This document shows, in pieces, positions 7,883 through 12,857 of a stretch of 29,603 bases of DNA. Origin of the DNA: a virus; the IMG/VR virus record IMGVR_UViG_3300007542_002845, positions 1 to 29,603 of that record, one strand, 5' to 3'. A program made the position numbers and the translations under genes. How positions within the stretch are numbered: the stretch's first letter is position 1; each line of letters starts with the position of its first letter. Under the pieces are notes generated by a model. It was not told where the DNA came from and ran no database searches. It was given only the letters and a program-made list of their open reading frames with translations.

Positions 7883-8447
7883 TGGTTTGAAAAATTCTCT
7901 TCAATGGTATGAGTCCCCTGCAGGCAGGGTAATCACATTTTACTTGTCTGGGGAGATCAAAGAATCTTCATTGTATTCCGATTGGTTTCAAACAATCAGA
8001 ACTGCGAGCGAAACAGATATAATCTATTTTAGAATCAACTCTCCTGGTGGAGATCTGTTTACGGCGATTCAGATGATGCGTGCAATCACCGAATCTAAAG
8101 CGCATATCGTATCTTCAGTCGAGGGTATCTGTATGTCAGCGGCGACAATGATCTTCCTTGCTGCAGATACCTTTGAGGTCAGCGACCACACCATGTTTAT
8201 GTTCCATAACTACTCAAGTGGTATAGTGGGCAAGGGTGGTGAAATGTATGATCAGGTCGTTCACACACATCAGTGGTCAGAGAGATTGATGCACGAAATA
8301 TACAAAGATTTCCTCACATCTGCTGAGATTAAAGCGATCCTAGATAACAAAGATATCTGGATGGATTCTCAGGAAGTGGTCAAGAGACTCAAGAGCAAGG
8401 CAACCACAGAGGAAAAAAAACCTACTCGTCGAACGAAAAAAACATAA
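7869..8447 (+). CDS. ClpP-like serine protease (S14/crotonase fold)
   Basis: The product has 192 residues. The start is ATG 7869, overlapping the preceding gene by 14 nt; the in-frame ATG 7830 lies deep inside that gene and is rejected. The INSPGG block (56-61), the nucleophile Ser90 in GICMSAATM and His113 in MFMFHNYSSG match the ClpP/SppA layout, although the sequence is far from host ClpP. A clear catalytic Asp cannot be assigned by eye. The C-terminus is a Lys/Arg/Thr tail. Phage members of this family act either as prohead proteases (with capsid genes) or of unknown role; here it lies with deformylase and gp46, away from head genes, so a regulatory or host-directed proteolysis role is inferred. 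Confidence 0.85.
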   Translation: MNESDGLKNSLQWYESPAGRVITFYLSGEIKESSLYSDWFQTIRTASETDIIYFRINSPGGDLFTAIQMMRAITESKAHIVSSVEGICMSAATMIFLAADTFEVSDHTMFMFHNYSSGIVGKGGEMYDQVVHTHQWSERLMHEIYKDFLTSAEIKAILDNKDIWMDSQEVVKRLKSKATTEEKKPTRRTKKT

Positions 8448-8450
8448 ATA
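8443..8450 (+). promoter_or_regulatory. Late-promoter-like element CATAAATA
   Basis: CATAAATA differs by one base from the T4 late consensus. It overlaps the protease stop codon and lies 5 nt before the -35 box of the next promoter, an arrangement repeated at 27281-27321. It could give late expression of the HAD gene. Confidence 0.45.
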
Positions 8451-8455
8451 GGGGC

Positions 8456-8484
8456 TTGACTTTTACCGAAAACTAGAGTACAAT
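8456..8484 (+). promoter_or_regulatory. Sigma70-like promoter for the HAD gene
   Basis: TTGACT (8456-8461) preceded by GGGGC, a 17-nt spacer ending in GAG, and TACAAT (8479-8484). Only 6 nt separate the -10 box from ATG 8491, so the transcript should begin at or next to the start codon. Confidence 0.82.
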
Positions 8485-8490
8485 ACTCGT

Positions 8491-9108
8491 ATGTTAAAGT
8501 TTAATGAGTTCCTCTCTGAGCAAACGAAGTCCGGTGCTGGGTTGACCATCTGGGACATAGACGAAACCTTGTTCAACACAAAGGCATTGGTTTACGTTGT
8601 CAAAGATGGCAAGGTGATCAAGAAACTCAGCAACCAACAGTTTAACACCTACAAACTCAAGTCCGGTGAATCCTATGACTTCACCGAATTTAGAGACGCG
8701 AAACATTTTCGCGATACCTCTGAACCTATCGTGCGTGCAATTAATAAAGCCAAAGCGATCCACAAAAATATTAAGAACCGTCCTGGTAGTAAAATGATTA
8801 TCATTACTGCTAGGTCGGATTTTGACAATAGGGATATCTTCCTAGACACCTTCCGTAAGCAGGGTATCGAGATTGACGATATCCACGTTCATCGCGCTGG
8901 TAATATAAATGCTGCGAACTCTGCAGAAGGTAAAAAAATCTTCATAAAAAAATACCTCGATACGGGAAAATTCAGTCGAGTGCGTCTCTTTGATGATGCT
9001 GTTTCGAATCTGAATATGCTGTTGTCTCTTAAGAATGAATATCCGGATGTGGATTTCCAGGCATTTCTGGCACACCATGACGGAAGTATGACTACGTATA
9101 AAAAATAG
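8491..9108 (+). CDS. HAD-superfamily hydrolase with capsid-targeting N-terminus
   Basis: The product has 205 residues. The HAD motif I is DIDET (22-26); TAR in MIIITARSDFD is motif II and LFDDAVSNL fits motif IV, so the phosphatase catalytic set seems present. Substrate is unknown; polynucleotide or small phosphate esters are possible. The first ten residues MLKFNEFLSE resemble the T4 capsid-targeting peptide MKTYQEFIAE, with the (L/I)xE cleavage site of prohead protease gp21 in exactly the same place. No ribosome-binding site precedes the ATG and the promoter implies a leaderless or nearly leaderless early mRNA. It ends at TAG 9106-9108, next to the following promoter. Confidence 0.85.
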   Translation: MLKFNEFLSEQTKSGAGLTIWDIDETLFNTKALVYVVKDGKVIKKLSNQQFNTYKLKSGESYDFTEFRDAKHFRDTSEPIVRAINKAKAIHKNIKNRPGSKMIIITARSDFDNRDIFLDTFRKQGIEIDDIHVHRAGNINAANSAEGKKIFIKKYLDTGKFSRVRLFDDAVSNLNMLLSLKNEYPDVDFQAFLAHHDGSMTTYKK

Positions 9109-9111
9109 GGC

Positions 9112-9140
9112 TTGACTTTTTCGCATTTTCGCGGTATATT
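9112..9140 (+). promoter_or_regulatory. Sigma70-like promoter for the secreted repeat protein
   Basis: TTGACT (9112-9117) within TAGGGCTTGACTTTTT, a 17-nt spacer ending CGCGG, and TATATT (9135-9140). The predicted start is near 9147. Confidence 0.82.
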
Positions 9141-9166
9141 TAATTATGTTGAAAAGGAGAAATGGA

Positions 9167-9556
9167 ATGTTTAAGTCGATTGTTTTGGGTCTGAGTGCGA
9201 TTTCGCTGTTGGCAACTCCGGTAGTTGCAGAAGCAAATGATCGCCGAGGCGACCACTTCGAACGTTCTCATCGAGATCGCGACCAGCGTCGTGGTGGTTT
9301 GAGCACGGGTGGTGCGATTGCATTGGGTCTTGGTGCTTTTGCTCTTGGTGCTGTCATCGCCAATGATCGAAATCTAGATTTTGATCCTCGCTTCGATCCT
9401 CGCTTCGATCCTCGTTTTGATCGTCGTTTTGATCGTCGTTTTGATCGTCGTTTTGACCCTCGTTTCAATCGTGGCAGTGACTGCTATTCGACTGTCGTTA
9501 CGGAATATGACCGCTGGGGCAATCGTTTCCTGCGTAGGGAAGTTCGTTGCTACTAA
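9167..9556 (+). CDS. Secreted small repeat protein, unknown function
   Basis: The product has 129 residues. ATG 9167 is chosen because AAAGGAG lies at 9153-9159; the in-frame ATG 9146 sits at the predicted transcription start. A signal peptide is clear: MFKSIVLGLSAISLLATPVVA with cleavage after VVA or AEA. Then come an Arg/Asp-rich region, a glycine-zipper-like hydrophobic segment (GGAIALGLGAFALGAVIA), eight tandem tetrapeptides of FDPR/FDRR type, and a C-terminal domain with two Cys (DCYSTVV...REVRCY). The architecture resembles envelope proteins of rhizobia and relatives rather than known phage families. Periplasmic or outer-membrane action on the host envelope is inferred; the hydrophobic segment could insert in a membrane. 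Confidence 0.8.
   Translation: MFKSIVLGLSAISLLATPVVAEANDRRGDHFERSHRDRDQRRGGLSTGGAIALGLGAFALGAVIANDRNLDFDPRFDPRFDPRFDRRFDRRFDRRFDPRFNRGSDCYSTVVTEYDRWGNRFLRREVRCY
9380..9475 (+). repeat. Eight tandem 12-bp repeats coding FDPR/FDRR units
   Basis: Units of 12 bp of form TTYGATCSTCGY start at 9380, 9392, 9404, 9416, 9428, 9440, 9452 and 9464, coding FDPR three times, FDRR three times, FDPR, then the degenerate FNRG. Near-identity of the DNA units points to recent slippage-type expansion. Confidence 0.95.
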
Positions 9557-9575
9557 ACTTTTCTGAAAAAGGGGC

Positions 9576-9604
9576 TTGACATTTTCCTCGTTTCGAGGTA
9601 GAAT
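9576..9604 (+). promoter_or_regulatory. Sigma70-like promoter for the VWA-peptidase gene
   Basis: Consensus TTGACA (9576-9581) preceded by GGGGC, a 17-nt spacer, and TAGAAT (9599-9604). The spacer holds a perfect palindrome CCTCG-TTT-CGAGG (9586-9598) abutting the -10 box. Confidence 0.87.
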
Positions 9605-9632
9605 GAGTCTATAAGTTGATGAGGAAAGTGAT

Positions 9633-11795
9633 ATGACCAACGTTTCTGAAAAGTCAGTTCTTGCGAAACTGCTCGCCACCGAGAATATTCACGTCGAACA
9701 CCGGAAGGTTTCCACCGCACACTTCGACCTTGCCTCTCGTACTCTATGCCTTCCTATCTGGAAGGATATGTCGAGCGATCTCTATGATCTGCTGATTGGT
9801 CACGAGGTTGGGCATGCTCTGGAAACTCCCACCGATGCGTGGGAAAATGCTATCAATGCAGTTTCGGGTAAGGGATTCAAGACCTTCCTCAATGTTATTG
9901 AAGATGCTCGCATTGAAATTGTGATGAAGAATAAGTATCCTGGTCTTCGTCGTTCGTTCTACAACGGATATCGGGAACTGTTTGAACGCAACTTCTTCAA
10001 CACCGATGGTCTCGACCTCGCCAGTCTGCGTTTTATTGACCGTATCAATCTGTATGCTAAGGTCGGTCCTTTCCTGAACATTCCGTTCACTGCCGAAGAG
10101 CAGATTATCCTTGACCGTGTTATGACGAACAAAACCTTCGAGGGTGTGGTCGAGTTGGCAAATCAACTCTATGATGGTGCCAAGTCGGAAGACATCTCAG
10201 ATCTCCTCGATCAACTCGATATGATGGATGACGGTGAAGATCAGGATGCTGGTCAAGATTTTGAATCGGATGACTCTGACCAACCTGAACCCAATACCGA
10301 TGATGGTGAAACTTCTGCTGACGTGGAAGGTGATTCAGATGAAGATCAAGATGAGAAAGAAATCGCTGCAGCATCTGATTTTGATAATTCAGATGAAGTT
10401 ACTGACGAAGATCCAGTTTCGCTTACCGATCAGGCGCTGACCGAAAACGAAGAACGTCTTATCGACGAACGTGCTCGTGAAAATTTCTATTGTATTCTTC
10501 CGAAGATCGATCCCTCGAACTTTGTCGTGAGCAACAAGGCTGTCTCGCAGATGATGTCGTTCGTCTCGTTCGATCCGAACATTTCGGTGGAAACCTTGAT
10601 GTCTGACATCTACGCAGAGTTTATCAAGAACAATCAGAAATTCGTCAATGCTATGGTGCAGCAATTCGAACGCAAGAAGACTGCGAACCAGTTGCGCAAG
10701 GCGAAGGTTTCCAAGACTGGTAAACTCAATATGGATAAGATTTGGGCGCATAAGATCGCCGAGGATCTGTTCCTTCAGAGTACTAATGTTCCGAATGGTA
10801 AGAACCATGGTATGATTTTGCATCTCGATATGTCGGGATCTATGTCACATAACATGCAACATACTGTTGAGCAACTGGTCATTCTTGCGATGTTCTGCAA
10901 GAAAACCAATATTCCGTTTGAAGTCTATGGATTTATTAATTCTGGTCTTGTTCCTGATGAGTTTGTCAGCAGTGTCGATGCTCGTAACAATCACTCGAAC
11001 CCTCAGAATCTTGTGATTAATCACAGCGGATTTAGAATGCTTCAGTTGATCGCAGCGAATACTTCTGGTGCGCGATTCAAGCAACAGATCAAAAATCTTC
11101 TGACGTTTGGTGGTGCTGTGTCGAGACGGAGAAATTCTCGTGTTGGTCTTTCTCAGGATGCGAGGCAATATTTCATTCTCGGTAGTACTCCGCTCGAGGA
11201 ATCGCTGATTGTTGCACGTCACATTGCGGATGACTTCCGTCGCGTTCATCGCGTTGAGATTCTGAACACCGTGTATCTTACTGATGGCGATGGTGATTGC
11301 AATTTGTATCTTGCGAGCAATCATTATGCCGCTGCTCATCGTATGAACGTCGTCATCAAGGACGAAATTACTGGAAAGAGTGGTATCGGTCCTTACAATT
11401 CCCAATACAAGGCCTCTTGGAGACCTACTCATTACTTTGATGCGTTGCATGATATTTACCAAAAGGCGACTGGTTCGAAGATTACCAACTTCTATCTTGC
11501 CGATAGTTATACCGCTCGTGGTGTGATTAGGAATCTCGAACGTCATGGAATTAATATCTCGAACGTTCGCAAAGAGTTTAATAAGAACGGATCGGTATTC
11601 ATTCAACGTCCCTCAAATGTTATCGGGTTCAAGAATCAGTTTCTGATTAACACTGGTAACATGAAGGCACGCGACGATGCCTTCGAGGTTCAGAGCAATA
11701 CTCGCAAAGATCTTATGCGCGAGTTTAAAAAGTTTCAAACCAGCAAGCAAAACAATCGTGCTATTCTCTCCAAGGTTATTGATTGTTTTGCCTAA
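9633..11795 (+). CDS. CobT-like VWA protein with zinc-peptidase motif
   Basis: The product has 720 residues. The N-terminal part has HEVGH (57-61) followed by IEDARIE (89-95), a zincin-type HExxH plus Glu arrangement. A strongly acidic linker (about 195-270) follows. The C-terminal half is a von Willebrand A domain with MIDAS DMSGS (399-403), the STPLEES threonine loop (518-524) and TDGDGD (550-555). The acidic linker plus VWA resembles CobT of cobaltochelatase and other partners of MoxR-type AAA+ ATPases; the likely ATPase partner is the CobS-like gene at 12858. GATGAGGAAAG (9619-9629) is the ribosome site. A cobalt-insertion role is unlikely in a phage; metal- and ATP-dependent remodelling or processing of a target protein is inferred. 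Confidence 0.88.
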   Translation: MTNVSEKSVLAKLLATENIHVEHRKVSTAHFDLASRTLCLPIWKDMSSDLYDLLIGHEVGHALETPTDAWENAINAVSGKGFKTFLNVIEDARIEIVMKNKYPGLRRSFYNGYRELFERNFFNTDGLDLASLRFIDRINLYAKVGPFLNIPFTAEEQIILDRVMTNKTFEGVVELANQLYDGAKSEDISDLLDQLDMMDDGEDQDAGQDFESDDSDQPEPNTDDGETSADVEGDSDEDQDEKEIAAASDFDNSDEVTDEDPVSLTDQALTENEERLIDERARENFYCILPKIDPSNFVVSNKAVSQMMSFVSFDPNISVETLMSDIYAEFIKNNQKFVNAMVQQFERKKTANQLRKAKVSKTGKLNMDKIWAHKIAEDLFLQSTNVPNGKNHGMILHLDMSGSMSHNMQHTVEQLVILAMFCKKTNIPFEVYGFINSGLVPDEFVSSVDARNNHSNPQNLVINHSGFRMLQLIAANTSGARFKQQIKNLLTFGGAVSRRRNSRVGLSQDARQYFILGSTPLEESLIVARHIADDFRRVHRVEILNTVYLTDGDGDCNLYLASNHYAAAHRMNVVIKDEITGKSGIGPYNSQYKASWRPTHYFDALHDIYQKATGSKITNFYLADSYTARGVIRNLERHGINISNVRKEFNKNGSVFIQRPSNVIGFKNQFLINTGNMKARDDAFEVQSNTRKDLMREFKKFQTSKQNNRAILSKVIDCFA

Positions 11796-11808
11796 CTTTT
11801 TTGAAAAA

Positions 11809-11834
11809 TCTATTTACTATTCCGAGTAAATAGA
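11809..11834 (+). promoter_or_regulatory. Inverted repeat over the -35 box: candidate operator
   Basis: TCTATTTACT (11809-11818) and AGTAAATAGA (11825-11834) are perfect 10-bp arms around a 6-nt centre. The left arm includes the -35 box and the right arm lies in the spacer. No T-run follows, so an operator is more likely than a terminator. The HTH protein encoded next is the obvious candidate ligand. Confidence 0.65.
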
Positions 11835-11841
11835 GTAATAT
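11813..11841 (+). promoter_or_regulatory. Sigma70-like promoter for the HTH gene
   Basis: TTTACT (11813-11818), a 17-nt spacer ending in GAG, and TAATAT (11836-11841). It has weaker boxes than its neighbours, as often seen for regulated promoters. Confidence 0.7.
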
Positions 11842-11846
11842 GTAAC

Positions 11847-11864
11847 TGTGATTTTATGATCACA
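11847..11864 (+). promoter_or_regulatory. Second inverted repeat at the HTH gene start site
   Basis: TGTGAT (11847-11852) and ATCACA (11859-11864) are perfect 6-bp arms, placed at the predicted transcription start (about 11848). The half-sites TGTGA/TCACA resemble CRP-type sites, but the 8-nt gap is longer than the usual 6. Confidence 0.45.
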
Positions 11865-11894
11865 TTATGTGTAATAAACAAAGGTGAATATAAT

Positions 11895-12143
11895 ATGACT
11901 AATTCTGTTTCTAACCGAGTCCTTACTGCCCTGCAGTCGGGCGAACGTCTCACTGCTAAGCAGATTGCTGCACGTTATGGTGTTGCCAATCCGCATAATG
12001 TTGTGTATAACCTGCGCAATCAGGGTTATGCCATCTATGCAAACGAGCGCACCAACAGCAAGGGTGAAGTCAAGTCGTTCTATCGTCTCGGCACTCCGAC
12101 CCGTGCAGTCGTTGCTGCTGGTATGAAGGCACTGCGTGGTTAA
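11895..12143 (+). CDS. Small helix-turn-helix DNA-binding protein
   Basis: The product has 82 residues. The start is ATG 11895 with AAGGTGA at 11880-11886; the in-frame ATG 11856 is rejected because it lies upstream of that site and adds an unrelated tail. The core SNRVLTALQSGERLTAKQIA then ARYGVANPHNVVYNLRNQGY reads as a winged helix: helix, turn, recognition helix, then a wing with YANERTNSKGEVKSFYRLG. The C-terminus GTPTRAVVAAGMKALRG recurs in small proteins of marine T4-type phages. It is probably a transcription regulator, perhaps of its own gene given the two inverted repeats at its promoter. A strong terminator follows, so it forms a single-gene unit. Confidence 0.8.
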   Translation: MTNSVSNRVLTALQSGERLTAKQIAARYGVANPHNVVYNLRNQGYAIYANERTNSKGEVKSFYRLGTPTRAVVAAGMKALRG

Positions 12144-12177
12144 TACGTATTGTCGGTAGACATTTCATTCCTTGAGA

Positions 12178-12206
12178 GGGGAGAGAGGAAACTCTCTCCC
12201 CTTTTT
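12178..12206 (+). terminator. Rho-independent terminator after the HTH gene
   Basis: A perfect 10-bp stem GGGGAGAGAG (12178-12187) / CTCTCTCCCC (12192-12201) with a GAAA tetraloop, then five T. It is close in sequence and loop to the terminator after gp23. Confidence 0.94.
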
Positions 12207-12229
12207 CATTAAAAATATAAAAAAGGGGC

Positions 12230-12258
12230 TTGACATTTTCGGAAAAATATGGTAGAAT
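12230..12258 (+). promoter_or_regulatory. Sigma70-like promoter for the gene at 12290
   Basis: TTGACA (12230-12235) within AAAAGGGGCTTGACATTTTC, a 17-nt spacer ending GG, and TAGAAT (12253-12258). Confidence 0.88.
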
Positions 12259-12264
12259 GAATAT

Positions 12265-12282
12265 ATTGATTGAGTGATGAGG
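12265..12282 (+). repeat. Leader copy 1 of an 18-bp repeated 5' UTR element
   Basis: ATTGATTGAGTGATGAGG occurs here and again at 12830-12847, each time just after a promoter and including the GAGG ribosome site of the next gene. Two genes thus share one 5' leader. Confidence 0.85.
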
Positions 12283-12289
12283 TGATGTT

Positions 12290-12787
12290 ATGAAACTGGT
12301 GATTCAAACCCAAGTCCGCGAAAACTACGCTGCCCATGATGGGTTCGCTGGCGAGTATTACTGGAAGTACAAGGGTGGTAACACCTACGTCGTTCCGCAT
12401 CTCTCGGATGCGAACGTCAACCGTATCCTTGAGAACGGCATCCCCAACCTCACCAAGATCGTTGAGGAAAGCAACAACTATTACCAGGAGTACATCCTGG
12501 ACTGGGAAATCGTCGGTGACGACGAGATCCGCTGGGAAAAGTGGGAAACTCCCACCATCCTCGAGTTCTCGAACGAACTCGGTTGGGTCGCTCGTCGTGA
12601 CATCATCAACGATCCCGAGTATGGTTACATGCGTAGCGATATCGCCAGCAAGACCGAGTCGTGGGTCGTCCTCGAAGGAAATCTTCGCAAGGAAGGTTCC
12701 TACACCTGCTTCTACGAGATGAAGGATGGCAGCATCCTCTCGTATGAGGAGCTGGAGCAATATCGATCTGCTAAGGAGGCAGCATAA
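12290..12787 (+). CDS. Conserved marine-phage protein, unknown function
   Basis: The product has 165 residues; ATG 12290 follows GAGGTGA. The N-terminus MKLVIQTQVRENYAAHDGFA and the YYWKYKGGNTYVVPHLSD segment recur, from memory, in uncharacterised proteins of T4-type marine phages. The sequence is rich in aromatic and acidic residues, with no membrane segment, no Cys pairs of interest and no recognised catalytic motif. Codon use is strongly C-ending (AAC, ATC, GTC), unlike the neighbours on the replication side, suggesting high expression or separate origin. It lies between the HTH gene and the CobS-like ATPase with its own strong promoter and shares its leader with that ATPase, so joint control with it is plausible. 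Confidence 0.8.
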   Translation: MKLVIQTQVRENYAAHDGFAGEYYWKYKGGNTYVVPHLSDANVNRILENGIPNLTKIVEESNNYYQEYILDWEIVGDDEIRWEKWETPTILEFSNELGWVARRDIINDPEYGYMRSDIASKTESWVVLEGNLRKEGSYTCFYEMKDGSILSYEELEQYRSAKEAA

Positions 12788-12794
12788 AAAACAC

Positions 12795-12823
12795 TTGACA
12801 TTTTTTCCATTTTATAGTATGAT
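12795..12823 (+). promoter_or_regulatory. Sigma70-like promoter for the CobS-like gene
   Basis: TTGACA (12795-12800), a 17-nt spacer ending TTTTATAG, and TATGAT (12818-12823). TTTATAGTATGATATGTTT is common to this and the gp43 promoter at 20256. Confidence 0.88.
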
Positions 12824-12829
12824 ATGTTT

Positions 12830-12847
12830 ATTGATTGAGTGATGAGG
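12830..12847 (+). repeat. Leader copy 2 of the 18-bp repeated 5' UTR element
   Basis: Identical to 12265-12282 and again placed at the predicted 5' end of a transcript, with GAGG close before the start codon. Confidence 0.85.
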
Positions 12848-12857
12848 AATTTTAGTT

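Noticed and set aside
9146-9166. ATG 9146 as start of the secreted protein
   Set aside because: It lies at the predicted transcription start and would place charged residues before the signal peptide; AAAGGAG fits ATG 9167.
9380-9475. Tandem repeats as a CRISPR array or iteron origin
   Set aside because: Units are 12 bp without spacers, fully coding and in frame; they fit a tetrapeptide repeat protein.
10845-11606. Long open frames on the minus strand (also at 12852-13817 and elsewhere)
   Set aside because: They lie opposite recognised genes, lack ribosome sites and have no recognisable product; they are antisense shadows of biased codon use.
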